This document shows, in pieces, positions 50,531-59,116 of a stretch of 64,000 nucleotides of DNA. Position numbers and translations under genes: made by a program. The DNA is from Thalassospira profundimaris (GTDB lineage: Bacteria > Pseudomonadota > Alphaproteobacteria > Rhodospirillales > Thalassospiraceae), in the NCBI RefSeq assembly GCF_003326675.1, contig NZ_JPWF01000007.1, positions 186,001 to 250,000 of the forward strand, given 5' to 3'. Below the pieces are notes generated by a model. It was not told the DNA's origin. It saw only the letters and a list, made by a program, of their open reading frames with translations, and did not search any database. Position 1 is the first letter of the stretch, and every line of letters begins with the position of its first letter.

Positions 50531-50590
50531 TTCCATCCATTCGCCAAATGAAGGCCAACTGATGCCCCACAAAAGTCGAAATGGATGGAA
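50531..50590. repeat. Long-loop inverted repeat downstream of the MFS gene
   Basis: TTCCATCCATT (50531-50541) and AATGGATGGAA (50580-50590) form a perfect 11-bp pair around 38 bases. It sits between the MFS stop and the tRNA promoter. It may act as a weak terminator; there is no T-run. Confidence 0.4.
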
Positions 50591-50604
50591 AAAATATTTT
50601 CAGA

Positions 50605-51855
50605 TCAGTCCCTTTTACGCTTCGCCCCGAACCAAAAGCTGATTCCCGCTACCGCCAGACCGATTCCAAGGAACATAAACATCGCCTGATAGCCACCCGG
50701 CGACCCTGCATCGAATTGCCCGATGATCAGCCCTGCAATCCCCTGAAGAACAAACAGACCGGCAAAGGTCGCAAGATTGACCGTCGTCAGGGCACGCCCG
50801 ATCTGATGTTCCGCCACAGCCTGACGGGAGGCCGCATAACTAAGCGTCGCACTTGATCCGATAAAGCCATGGATCAGCATCAGCACAGCAGCCACACCCA
50901 CGCCCCACGGCCCGATAAAGGCCTGCAGAAGACACGCCCCTGCCCCGACCAGTACAGCAAAGACAATCAGACCATGAATTTTGCCCGGCATCTTGCGCGA
51001 CAACTGCCCATAGGAAGGCGGGCCCAGGATCATACCAATCGTCATGATCAGCAAAACATTGCCGACCTCAACCGCATTAAGGCTAAAGACATCATGCAGA
51101 TAAGGTCCGCCCCACAATCCGCGCACGGTCAGGATCGCTGGATAGCTGAAGAAAGCGACACCTGAAAGCAACCAGACCTGCCGATTCTTCCAGACCGAGA
51201 CCATGCCCTTCAAAGCTTCAAAAACCGTTTCGCCCTTGTGATCTGGCGCGACATAGCCCGGCGGGTTGTCACGCACAAACAAAAGATCAAGCACCACGGC
51301 AAGCAAACTGATCCCGGCAAGACCGTAATAGACCGTCCGCCAGCCATGCGTTTCCACAAGGGCGGCAAGCGGTGTTGATGACGCCAACACACCAAGCAGG
51401 CTAAAGGACACAATAAGCCCCGACGCAGCTGCAAACTTTTCCGGTGCGGTCCAACGTGCGGCAAGGACAAGGGCCGCCATAAAGGCCGCCGAGCAGCCAA
51501 GACCGATAATCGCCTGCCCGATCATCAGACCAAGCACACTTTGCGCATTGGCAAAGATAATGACGCCGACCACGGTTGCCATCATCAAAAGGCCATTGGT
51601 CAGACGCGGGCCATAGCGATCAAGCATCACCCCGACCGGAATTTGCATCAGGGCAAAGGCAAAATGGAAGCTGCCGGAAATCAAGCCAAGCTGTTCGGGC
51701 GTAACTGCAAGCTCACCGCGCAGCGGCTCTGCCAACAGGGCCTGGGCCGAGCGGAAAAACTGGCTTAGTGAAAAAGCCAGAAGGATCGGCGCAAGAACCA
51801 GAATAAAATGACTGGTCCGTGCTTTTGGGGGCGAGTGTTTGATGTGTTCTGTCAT
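50605..51855 (-). CDS. MFS transporter
   Basis: A 416-residue major facilitator with 12 predicted membrane segments. The loop 2-3 motif GVMLDRYGPRLTNG (about 65-78) matches the MFS signature. N-terminal SQFFRSAQALLAEPLRGELAVTPEQLGLISGSFHFAFALMQIP is typical of the oxalate/formate-nitrate-like and CynX-like bacterial families; the substrate is unknown. I start at ATG 51855 (MTEHIKHSP); this codon is inside a hairpin (next entry) and lacks a Shine-Dalgarno site. A TTG extension to 51894 is possible. Confidence 0.85.
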   Translation of the reverse strand: MTEHIKHSPPKARTSHFILVLAPILLAFSLSQFFRSAQALLAEPLRGELAVTPEQLGLISGSFHFAFALMQIPVGVMLDRYGPRLTNGLLMMATVVGVIIFANAQSVLGLMIGQAIIGLGCSAAFMAALVLAARWTAPEKFAAASGLIVSFSLLGVLASSTPLAALVETHGWRTVYYGLAGISLLAVVLDLLFVRDNPPGYVAPDHKGETVFEALKGMVSVWKNRQVWLLSGVAFFSYPAILTVRGLWGGPYLHDVFSLNAVEVGNVLLIMTIGMILGPPSYGQLSRKMPGKIHGLIVFAVLVGAGACLLQAFIGPWGVGVAAVLMLIHGFIGSSATLSYAASRQAVAEHQIGRALTTVNLATFAGLFVLQGIAGLIIGQFDAGSPGGYQAMFMFLGIGLAVAGISFWFGAKRKRD

Positions 51856-51889
51856 GATGTCATCTGGGATAATCCCATCATGACAGAAC
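51846..51889 (-). promoter_or_regulatory. Hairpin covering the MFS start codon, with a short upstream frame
   Basis: A perfect 14-bp inverted repeat (GTTCTGTCATGATG at 51846-51859, complement at 51876-51889) flanks 16 bases that contain a smaller GGGATTATCCC palindrome. The distal arm of the mRNA contains the ATG of the MFS gene. A nine-codon frame beginning in the proximal arm ends with TGA overlapping that ATG (ATGA). It could mask initiation, couple translation or be a DNA operator. Confidence 0.5.
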
Positions 51890-51983
51890 GGCAAGTCTTT
51901 GCGTCACATGGCAAATATGCGCAACAGATTTGCCTATTGGCCCGATTTCCGCGCAAGCATCAAAACCCGCAATGAGGTTTGGC

Positions 51984-52835
51984 CTATTGGCTGTGGGAAA
52001 GGCTTCCGGAGATACGCGGCGACTGGCCTTCGATCACACCATATTCGGCCATTATCCGGTCAAACTGGCCATCTTCAATAATGTGGTCATATGCGTGTTG
52101 CCATGCCCTGATCACGGCATCCGGTGTTGTTTTTAAAAAAGCCAGATACAGGTCACCACTGGAAAAAGCATAGACCATCTCAAGGTCGTCACGCTCAAGC
52201 GGGCTGTTGCGAAGCTGTTCAAACAACTCGATATCGGACGAAACAATCATGGAAATCCGCCCGGCGGCAAGCATCTGCACACCAACCCGGGGATTATGCA
52301 AAGGTTCCAGATTTTCAAAGCCGTATGATCGAAGCGCCGTTTCATCCGCCCCACCCGCCTGAACACCGATCAGGCCGGAATGACGCAAATCGTCAAGCGA
52401 TCTTGCCAGGTTTGGCGTATCCACCAACTGAAATATCCCGGCATTGGTCGGGACAAGTGGCCCGACCCAGCGATAAAGGTCTTCGCGTTGCGGGGTGCGT
52501 GTCATCGAAAACACACCGATATTGCTTTCGGTATCGATCTGTTGAAGGGCCCGCTTCCAGGCCATGACTTCAATGCGTTTGGCGTATCCCAGACGGGCGG
52601 CCATGGCCTGAACAACTTCGGCCCCGATCCCGCGCAACTTCCCGGTTTCATCGAGATAGTTAAACGGCGGGTATTCTTCGGTTAACAAGGTGACATCGAG
52701 AGAACGGACAAAATCCGCAGGATCGCCAAACGACACACCATCTGCCTTGGCGACAGTCATGGCACCGCTCAGTGCCGACAGGACCATGCCCGCAATCAAG
52801 CCCGGCTTTAATGTCTTGGCAAAACCGGGAATCAC
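51984..52835 (-). CDS. Periplasmic solute-binding protein (family 3)
   Basis: A PBPb protein: LDVTLLTEEYPPFNYLDETGKLRGIGAEVVQAMAARLGY, SNIGVFSMTRTPQREDLYRWVGPL, and GVQMLAAGRISMIVSSD. A signal peptide (LKPGLIAGMVLSALSGAMTVAKA) ends near ADG. I prefer GTG 52835 with GGGA six bases upstream (283 aa), which puts the signal at the N-terminus; GTG 52955 would add 40 unlikely residues. It is more distant from the tandem pair at 40-42 kb. No transporter genes adjoin it. Confidence 0.78.
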   Translation of the reverse strand: MIPGFAKTLKPGLIAGMVLSALSGAMTVAKADGVSFGDPADFVRSLDVTLLTEEYPPFNYLDETGKLRGIGAEVVQAMAARLGYAKRIEVMAWKRALQQIDTESNIGVFSMTRTPQREDLYRWVGPLVPTNAGIFQLVDTPNLARSLDDLRHSGLIGVQAGGADETALRSYGFENLEPLHNPRVGVQMLAAGRISMIVSSDIELFEQLRNSPLERDDLEMVYAFSSGDLYLAFLKTTPDAVIRAWQHAYDHIIEDGQFDRIMAEYGVIEGQSPRISGSLSHSQ

Positions 52836-53047
52836 AAGACGTCCCAATGCGCGTCCAATCGCGTTTGGCACGCGACCTTGCCCCCGGCCATCGACCGTCG
52901 GGGATATAAGCCTAAAAGCAACAGGAGCGCATAACTTCATCAGGGCTACGGTCACAGCTTGTCACGACAATGGCCTGTAACCTGATTTACCAGCAATTCC
53001 CGCCTGTTTCAACGCCCAACACTAAACGATGGTATATACACAACCAT

Positions 53048-54838
53048 TCAAACAGGCAGTGCCACGTCATCAATGATCAGCTGAACGCCGTCATTCCCCT
53101 GCCAGCTATCCCGGCGCAAATGCCCCAGAATATGCAACGGACGGCCACCATGCTTGATCAGGGTCTGGCCCATATCGTTATCAAGGCATCGGAATGCAAT
53201 CGCCTTAAGCCGCCCCTTGCCATTGGCCCCGGTCAGGATACAGCGCACATGATCAGCCCCGACCACATCGGCCTTTACCGCCCGGCAATCCACGAACACA
53301 AACCGGGGCTCGGCATTCCCCGCCCCGAACGGTCCAAGTTTCTCAAGCGCATTGATCAGCTCGATCGTTGCCCCATGGGCATGAAGCGCGCCATCGACCG
53401 TGATGGTCGGGCGAATGTCATTTTCTTCAATGATCTTGGCAAAGCGTTCTTCAAGGAATGTTTCAAACGCATCGCGCTTTTCAGGATCAAGGGTAAAGCC
53501 CGCCGCCATGCCATGACCGCCCCCATTGATCAAAAGCCCGGCCTGCCGGGCGGCGATGATCGCCGCACCAAGATCAATCCCGCGCACCGAACGCGCCGAC
53601 CCCTTATAGACCCCGTCAACCATCCCCATCACCAGGGATGGCACGTGGTAACGATCCTTAAGCCTGCTTGCGACAATACCGATCACACCGGGATGCCAGT
53701 CCTCCCCGCCAACCAGCACCATGGAGCCGACTTTTGTCTTGCCCTCGACCGCACTGATGGCCTGATCAAGGACGATATCCTCGATGGCTTTGCGTTCACG
53801 GTTATATTCATCAAGCTTGCGTGCGATATCCTGCGCCTGTGCCGGGTTCTCCCCCGAAAGCAGGGTCGTCCCGAGGAAACTTTCGCCAACGCGGCCACCG
53901 GCATTCACGCGCGGCCCCAGGACATAGCCAAGATGATAGGCACTGGGTGTTTCATTGACGCCAGCCACATCGGCAAGCGACGTCATACCGACGTTTGAAC
54001 GGTGCTTCATCACCTTAAGCCCCTGGGTAACAAAGGCCCGGTTTAGCCCGCGCAACGGCACCACATCGCACACCGTGCCTAGCGCCACCAGATCAAGCCA
54101 GCCACGCAAATCAGGCGCGCGAACACCGGCCTTTTCAAGCCAGCCGCGATTGCGCAATTCGCGCAACATCGCCACACACAGCAAAAATGCGACACCCGCT
54201 GCACACAGATGTCCAAGGCCACTTTCATCATCAAGACGGTTCGGGTTGACCACCGCAACGGCGGCGGGCAATTCCGGCTCGGCCGCATGATGATCCACCA
54301 CAATAATTTCGATCCCGGCATCCCTGGCTTCCTGCAACGGGCCATAGGCCGTCACACCGCAATCCACGGTCAGGATAAGCTTGGCACCCTTGCGCTGCAG
54401 CTCAAGCAATGCCGGCGCATTGGGGCCATACCCCTCTGTCATGCGATCGGGAATATGTACCGGAACATCGGCACCAAGGGCACGGAAGAAGCGTTTCAAA
54501 AGTGCCGTGCTGGTCGCGCCATCAACATCATAATCGCCAAAAACGGCAATCTGTTCGCCGTTTTGAATGGCATCGGCAATACGCGCGGCCGCCTTGTCCA
54601 TATCCTGCAAGGATGACGGATCAGGCATCAGATCACGCAAGGTCGGCGACAGGAAACTTTCGGCATCATCAAGCCCGACACCGCGATTGGCCATCACCCT
54701 GCCAACGATTTCAGGCACGCCAAAGCGTTGCGAAATCGTGGTTGCCAATCGTTCATCGCTTGCGCGTTCCCGCCACCATTTCCCGGTAACGGAACGCTCG
54801 ATGCCCATGAAGGTCGTTTCTTTTGCGTGCTCTGTCAT
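53048..54838 (-). CDS. recJ: Single-stranded-DNA exonuclease RecJ
   Basis: A 596-residue 5'-3' ssDNA exonuclease for recombination and mismatch repair. DHH motifs are intact: AVFGDYDVDGATST (about 93-106), LTVDCG, VVDHHAAEPELP (DHH), and DHHA1 around LINGGGHGMAAGFTL (about 440-455). The C-terminal OB domain completes the family's usual length. In many Rhodospirillales recJ follows glpX directly; here about 3.1 kb of other genes intervene. Confidence 0.95.
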   Translation of the reverse strand: MTEHAKETTFMGIERSVTGKWWRERASDERLATTISQRFGVPEIVGRVMANRGVGLDDAESFLSPTLRDLMPDPSSLQDMDKAAARIADAIQNGEQIAVFGDYDVDGATSTALLKRFFRALGADVPVHIPDRMTEGYGPNAPALLELQRKGAKLILTVDCGVTAYGPLQEARDAGIEIIVVDHHAAEPELPAAVAVVNPNRLDDESGLGHLCAAGVAFLLCVAMLRELRNRGWLEKAGVRAPDLRGWLDLVALGTVCDVVPLRGLNRAFVTQGLKVMKHRSNVGMTSLADVAGVNETPSAYHLGYVLGPRVNAGGRVGESFLGTTLLSGENPAQAQDIARKLDEYNRERKAIEDIVLDQAISAVEGKTKVGSMVLVGGEDWHPGVIGIVASRLKDRYHVPSLVMGMVDGVYKGSARSVRGIDLGAAIIAARQAGLLINGGGHGMAAGFTLDPEKRDAFETFLEERFAKIIEENDIRPTITVDGALHAHGATIELINALEKLGPFGAGNAEPRFVFVDCRAVKADVVGADHVRCILTGANGKGRLKAIAFRCLDNDMGQTLIKHGGRPLHILGHLRRDSWQGNDGVQLIIDDVALPV

Positions 54839-54920
54839 GCCCTATGAAATAGCGCAATCTTGGGCCCGCTTAAACCGGATAATGAACCGATCTGAAAACT
54901 TCCTTCATGGGTACGCAATT

Positions 54921-55457
54921 TTAGCCCTGCGGATTTTCACGACACCAATTAAGGACGTTCTCGGCATCGGCTGCCGGATCAGCGACGGGATAGAAAACCT
55001 TGGTGATTTTGCCATCGTCAATGACCATGGTCAGACGCTTGAACAGGCGCATTCCGTCTGCTTCGAAATCAGGCATCGCCATTGCTTCCTTAAACCGATG
55101 ATCGGCATCAGACAGCAACAGGAATGGCAGGTGAAGACGCTCTGCGGCTTCTTTTTGGTAATCGGTGGTCTGGCTGGAAAGCCCGTAAAGGTTTGCAACA
55201 CCAACCGCACGAAGTTCCGCCGCATGATCGCGGAACGAACAGGATTGTGGCGTACAGCCCTTGGCACCGGGAATTTCATCCCAGCCTTCGGGTGACGGCA
55301 CACCGGGCTCGGCCGTGCGGGGATAGGCATAAACGACTGTGCGCCCGGCCAGGTCAGAAAGATCAACCATCTGATCATCGGTCGCACCAAGCGGCAAGGC
55401 TGGCAACATCTGCCCGGTCAGTCGTTCGATCACATGCGCTTCGCTTTCGGTATTCAT
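54921..55457 (-). CDS. Peroxiredoxin (AhpC/TSA-like)
   Basis: A 178-residue thiol peroxidase-like protein. The active-site loop is GAKGCTPQSCSFRDHAAEL (about 65-83), giving the TPxxC motif with the peroxidatic Cys, plus a nearby second Cys. Downstream GLSSQTTDYQKEAAERLHLPFLLLSDADHRF follows the PrxQ/BCP-like pattern. It should reduce peroxides in the cytoplasm. It lies 83 bases upstream of recJ on the same strand. Confidence 0.85.
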   Translation of the reverse strand: MNTESEAHVIERLTGQMLPALPLGATDDQMVDLSDLAGRTVVYAYPRTAEPGVPSPEGWDEIPGAKGCTPQSCSFRDHAAELRAVGVANLYGLSSQTTDYQKEAAERLHLPFLLLSDADHRFKEAMAMPDFEADGMRLFKRLTMVIDDGKITKVFYPVADPAADAENVLNWCRENPQG

Positions 55458-55577
55458 TCAAACTCATCCCTGAAATATCCGGCCCGTTGTTTCCTTGTTG
55501 TTCGGGCATTTATGGATTCAAGATAGGTGTGATTTCTCAAACCGAAAAGAAGATGTGATTGCGCATTGTGGAAAAGT

Positions 55578-55898
55578 TCACAGTTCGGTACTGTGCAGGA
55601 CATCAAACCAGTTCTGCTTTCCACCCAAGACACGCACAATCAAAATGTGGTCGGCTTCGACTTTGTATATGACCAGATGGCTTTGATGTATCTGGATGCG
55701 AACCGGTGGAAAGAACTCTGGACGTTCGCGCGCCATCAATGGTGTTTGCACAAGCCCGTCAAACAACTGCACCAACCCGTCGATATAGATATCTGCCTGA
55801 TCAACCGACCAGGTTTCGGCCGAATACCGCCAAATATTTTCAAGGTCCTCGATTGCCTTCGGAGTTAACAGATACCCTGTCAGCTTATCCGATGACAT
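55578..55898 (-). CDS. parE: RelE/ParE family toxin
   Basis: A 106-residue ParE-like toxin: LTPKAIEDLENIWRYSAETWSVDQADIYIDGLVQLF at the N-terminus, RIQIHQSHLVIYKVEADHILIVRVLGG at the C-terminus, the usual beta-sheet core. ParE toxins poison DNA gyrase. Its start overlaps the antitoxin stop by 14 bases. Residues after the core (KQNWFDVLHSTEL) fit the family length. Confidence 0.9.
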   Translation of the reverse strand: MSSDKLTGYLLTPKAIEDLENIWRYSAETWSVDQADIYIDGLVQLFDGLVQTPLMARERPEFFPPVRIQIHQSHLVIYKVEADHILIVRVLGGKQNWFDVLHSTEL

Positions 55899-56130
55899 GA
55901 CGCTGACGCATTTTCAGTTTGAAGTCGCCGGCATCAAACTTTTGTGCATCACCACTCTCAAGCCCTTCGGCAACGGCAGCCTGAAGAACATCAATAGCTT
56001 CTTGCCGTTCCTGATCCTTGCGGATCAAGTCGCGCACATAGTCGCTGGCATTGCTGTAACGGCCAGTATCAGCACGTTTTTCAACCCATTGCTTCATGGT
56101 ATCGGGCAGGGAAACATTCATTGTCGCCAT
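55885..56130 (-). CDS. parD: ParD-type antitoxin (ribbon-helix-helix)
   Basis: An 81-residue antitoxin. The N-terminal RHH domain reads MNVSLPDTMKQWVEKRADTGRYSNASDYVRDLIRKD (split here at the turn), which binds the operator; the C-terminal tail (VAEGLESGDAQKFDAGDFKLKM) wraps the toxin. AGGAGG lies eight bases before ATG 56130. It precedes parE and should autorepress the pair. Confidence 0.93.
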   Translation of the reverse strand: MATMNVSLPDTMKQWVEKRADTGRYSNASDYVRDLIRKDQERQEAIDVLQAAVAEGLESGDAQKFDAGDFKLKMRQRHVIG

Positions 56131-56151
56131 GGCAAATTCCTCCTGCCTCAG

Positions 56152-56199
56152 ATTATCTACTCTTGACGATCTTTGTCAAAAAGATTGGCAATCTTTGCC
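56152..56199 (-). promoter_or_regulatory. parDE promoter and operator repeats
   Basis: On the minus strand a near-consensus promoter, TTGACA (56174-56179) and GATAAT (56152-56157), has a 16-base spacer. Two dyads overlap and flank the -35: TTGAC-N7-GTCAA (56163-56179) and GGCAA-TCT-TTGCC (56187-56199). They suit ParD or ParDE binding. Confidence 0.75.
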
Positions 56200-56269
56200 A
56201 TAAGCAAGGCTATTGCCTGCAACCATTCGTTATGTGACCTTGGCGCTACAACCATAAAGGATACGAGCA

Positions 56270-56587
56270 ATGCCCCACAAAAAAGGTCTGCGGATCGGAT
56301 TGACCATCCTGTCCGTGCTTGGTGCAGTAATGTCGATGCCATTGGTAATGTTTTCACCAATGATGTTTGACGCCCCGGGCTCAGACGAAAATCCCCTCGC
56401 CCAGTTCCTGTTCTTCAGCGTTCTGGCGTTTCCGCTGCTTTGCCTGATGGGTGGCATCCTGCCCTGGATGTTCAAACGCCACCCTAAATCGATCTGGCTT
56501 TACGGCCTGACCGGCCTTGGCATCCTGTTGCTGATAAGCGCTGTGACCTTACTGGAAGTCGCGTGCAGCGGGGATTTCAGTTGCTAA
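56270..56587 (+). CDS. Small membrane protein of unknown function
   Basis: A 105-residue protein with three hydrophobic segments (about 8-30, 45-66, 75-98) and a basic N-terminus. GFxxx family motifs are absent; I do not recognise it. Its stop abuts the convergent Hsp70 gene (56587/56588). It sits between the toxin-antitoxin promoter and the chaperone, divergent from parDE by about 140 bases. Confidence 0.65.
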   Translation: MPHKKGLRIGLTILSVLGAVMSMPLVMFSPMMFDAPGSDENPLAQFLFFSVLAFPLLCLMGGILPWMFKRHPKSIWLYGLTGLGILLLISAVTLLEVACSGDFSC

Positions 56588-57880
56588 TCACACAATGCCT
56601 TCGTCTGCGGCAATAAGCGCAAGACCATGCGCAACCGAAAGGAATGGCTGGCCAATTTCGATGCGGTCCTTGCCAAAGCCGTCTTCAAAGATTTTGCGCA
56701 CTGCCGGGACATAGGATGTGCCGCCGGTCATGAAGACCTTTGAAACGTCTTTTGCATCGACACCGGACTGTTCAAGGCAGTTCTTGGCCGCAAGTTCGAT
56801 CTCGGCAAGGTCCGGTGCGATGGCGGTTTCGAAATCGGCACGGGTCAGTTTTTCTTCGATTTCCACCCCGCCGTGGGAGAACTGCAAAATGGTGCTGTCG
56901 TTATCGGAAAGCTCTGCCTTGGCCTTGGAAACCGTCTGATAGAGGTGGAAGCCCATTTCATCTTCAATGATCGCCACCAGATCTTCGATGTCGTCGGGGC
57001 GGGTTGCCGAACGGATCAGGCTTTTGATTTCGTTGATGGTTTTGGGCTGGTTCATCATGGCAAGTTCGTGCCAGCGCGAAAAGGCCGTGTAATATTGACG
57101 CGGCACCGGAAGGGTCGCACCCATTGATTTGTAATCCGATCCAAAGCCAAGGCGCGGCCAAACGGCCTGCTGGATGATGCGATAGTCAAACCTGTCGCCT
57201 GCGATGCCAAGACCGGTATGGGCAAGTGGCTGCACACCACGAATGCCAAGACCCGGCGTAAAGCGGATCAGCGAAAAGTCACTGGTACCACCGCCAAAGT
57301 CGGCCACAAGAACGGTTTCGGGTTTATCAAGCTCGCGCCCGTAATAATAGGATGCCGCAAGCGGTTCAAACACCATTGCCTCGACATCAAAACCGGCCTG
57401 CTCATAGGCACCACGCAGGCGCATTTCGGCAAAGTCGTTGTCGGGATTGTTACCTGCAAAGGCAACCGGACGCCCGGAAATCACCCGATGACCCAGCCAG
57501 CCAAGGCTGTGCTGCGCAAAGTGATGAATTTGCGTCAGGAACGTTCCGATCAAATCCTCGATCGAATAGGTCGTGCCGAAAATATCGGTTCCTTCGAAAT
57601 CCTTGGTCGCCAGATATGATTTCATCGACTGGATCAGTCGGCAATCATGGCTTTCCTTAAGATATTCGGCGATTGCGAACGGGCCGGAGCAGCTTTTGGA
57701 ATGGGTCGGTGCACCCGGTGCTGTAAGTTCCTGCTCCTCCCAGAAATAGAGGATGGTGCGGTATGTATCAAAGCTGTTGGCACCGACTTCAAACTTCGCC
57801 GATTGCACATTGCCTGCGCTGTCTGCGACCGCAAGAACAGAATTGGTCGTACCGAAATCAAGGGCGATAATTTCAGACAT
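56588..57880 (-). CDS. YegD-like Hsp70 family ATPase
   Basis: A 430-residue actin-fold ATPase. The phosphate loop 1 is ALDFGTTNSVLAV, followed by FEPLAASYYYG, VLVADFGGGTSDFSL and FMTGGTSYVPAVR. It ends where the nucleotide-binding domain ends, so the substrate-binding domain and lid of DnaK are missing, as in YegD. The function is undefined; DnaJ or nucleotide-exchange partners are unknown. The start is ATG 57880 with GGAG eight bases upstream; the frame to 57994 lacks homology. Confidence 0.88.
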   Translation of the reverse strand: MSEIIALDFGTTNSVLAVADSAGNVQSAKFEVGANSFDTYRTILYFWEEQELTAPGAPTHSKSCSGPFAIAEYLKESHDCRLIQSMKSYLATKDFEGTDIFGTTYSIEDLIGTFLTQIHHFAQHSLGWLGHRVISGRPVAFAGNNPDNDFAEMRLRGAYEQAGFDVEAMVFEPLAASYYYGRELDKPETVLVADFGGGTSDFSLIRFTPGLGIRGVQPLAHTGLGIAGDRFDYRIIQQAVWPRLGFGSDYKSMGATLPVPRQYYTAFSRWHELAMMNQPKTINEIKSLIRSATRPDDIEDLVAIIEDEMGFHLYQTVSKAKAELSDNDSTILQFSHGGVEIEEKLTRADFETAIAPDLAEIELAAKNCLEQSGVDAKDVSKVFMTGGTSYVPAVRKIFEDGFGKDRIEIGQPFLSVAHGLALIAADEGIV

Positions 57881-57962
57881 CAGGCAGGCTCCGATAAAGG
57901 CGTATTGGAAGGGGGCGGAGGATGTAACCCAGACCGCCCTGCCCTGCAAGCAATTAAACGAA

Positions 57963-58002
57963 AAAAGGGAGCGCCCGAATTGATAACGAGGCACTCCCTT
58001 TT
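57963..58002. terminator. Terminator after glpX
   Basis: The stem AAAAGGGAG-GCC/GGC-CTCCCTTTT (57963-57975, 57990-58002) has one mismatch and poly-A/T on both ends. It ends the hom-glpX side. Confidence 0.85.
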
Positions 58003-58024
58003 CGAAGGTCAGAATTCCGGTCGC

Positions 58025-58984
58025 TTATTTGTACCAGATTTTCCGGCTGAAATCGTGAACAGCGCGGACATAACGTACCGTACCGGACTGCGAACGCATC
58101 ACGATGCTTTCGGTTTCGGCACCATTGGCAAAACGACGCACACCGCGCAGCATCGCGCCATCGGTAACACCGGTAGCTGCAAACATGACATTGCCCTTGG
58201 CAAGCTCGCCGAGCTTGTATTTGCGGGTCAGGTCTTCGATGCCCCATTTCTTGGCGCGGGCAATTTCGTCATCATTGCGGAACACAAGACGGCCCTGGAA
58301 CTGACCACCGATGCAACGAAGTGCTGCCGCGGCAAGAACACCTTCCGGTGCGCCGCCGGTGCCCATGTAAAGATCAATGCCCGAGGTTTTCTGCGAAGTC
58401 GCGATCACACCGGCAACGTCACCATCACCGATCAGCATGATGCGCGCACCTGCTTCGCGGGTTTTGGCAATGATTTCCTGATGGCGCGGACGATCCAGAA
58501 TGCAAACTACAAGGTCAGCAACATCGCAGCCCTTGGCAAGGGCTAGGCTTTTAAGGTTCTCAAGCGGGGTCGCATCAAGATCAACCACATCATCGGGAAG
58601 GCCACCGCCAACCGCGATCTTGTCCATATAGGTGTCCGGCGCATTCAGGAAGCCACCCTTTTCGGCCATGGCAACAACCGCCAAAGAGTTCGGGCCACCG
58701 GTCGCACAGATGGTCGTGCCTTCAAGCGGATCAAGCGCAATATCGATCTCCGGGCCATTGCCCGAACCGACTTCCTCGCCAATAAACAGCATCGGGGCCT
58801 CGTCGCGTTCGCCTTCGCCGATCACGACCGTACCTTTGATATCCATGCTGTTCAGCGCATTGCGCATCGCGTCGACAGCAGCTTGGTCAGCTGCCTTTTC
58901 ATCGCCACGCCCCATAAGGCCCGAGCACGCCAGTGCTGCCGCCTCGGTTACGCGAACCGTTTCAAGCGCAAGATTTCGATCCAT
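58025..58984 (-). CDS. glpX: Class II fructose-1,6-bisphosphatase
   Basis: A 319-residue metal-dependent phosphatase of gluconeogenesis. Family marks: LACSGLMGRGDEKAADQAAVDAMR, VVIGEGERDEAPMLFIGEEVG (metal-binding acids), DIALDPLEGTTICATGGPNSL, and GTGGAPEGVLAAAALRCIGG. Length is typical. It is third in the aminotransferase-hom-glpX series, 132 bases after hom. Confidence 0.95.
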   Translation of the reverse strand: MDRNLALETVRVTEAAALACSGLMGRGDEKAADQAAVDAMRNALNSMDIKGTVVIGEGERDEAPMLFIGEEVGSGNGPEIDIALDPLEGTTICATGGPNSLAVVAMAEKGGFLNAPDTYMDKIAVGGGLPDDVVDLDATPLENLKSLALAKGCDVADLVVCILDRPRHQEIIAKTREAGARIMLIGDGDVAGVIATSQKTSGIDLYMGTGGAPEGVLAAAALRCIGGQFQGRLVFRNDDEIARAKKWGIEDLTRKYKLGELAKGNVMFAATGVTDGAMLRGVRRFANGAETESIVMRSQSGTVRYVRAVHDFSRKIWYK

Positions 58985-59069
58985 TTTGTCTTCCTTGTCT
59001 GATGTGCAGGGTCTGGGGGCCCTGTCTCGTTGTTGTCTTTTTTCCGAATCTTTGTTCGGACCTTACAAC

Positions 59070-59101
59070 AGCGCCCCGCATCATGACAGGTGCGAGGCGC
59101 T
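59070..59101 (-). terminator. Hairpin between hom and glpX
   Basis: AGCGCC-CCGCA (59070-59080) pairs with TGCGA-GGCGCT (59091-59101) with one mismatch. There is little T-run, so it may reduce rather than stop read-through into glpX. Confidence 0.4.
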
Positions 59102-59116
59102 TTGAGCTTTAAAGTT

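Noticed and set aside
57647..58546. Plus-strand frame of 299 codons across Hsp70 and glpX
   Set aside because: It spans two well-supported minus-strand genes and a terminator.
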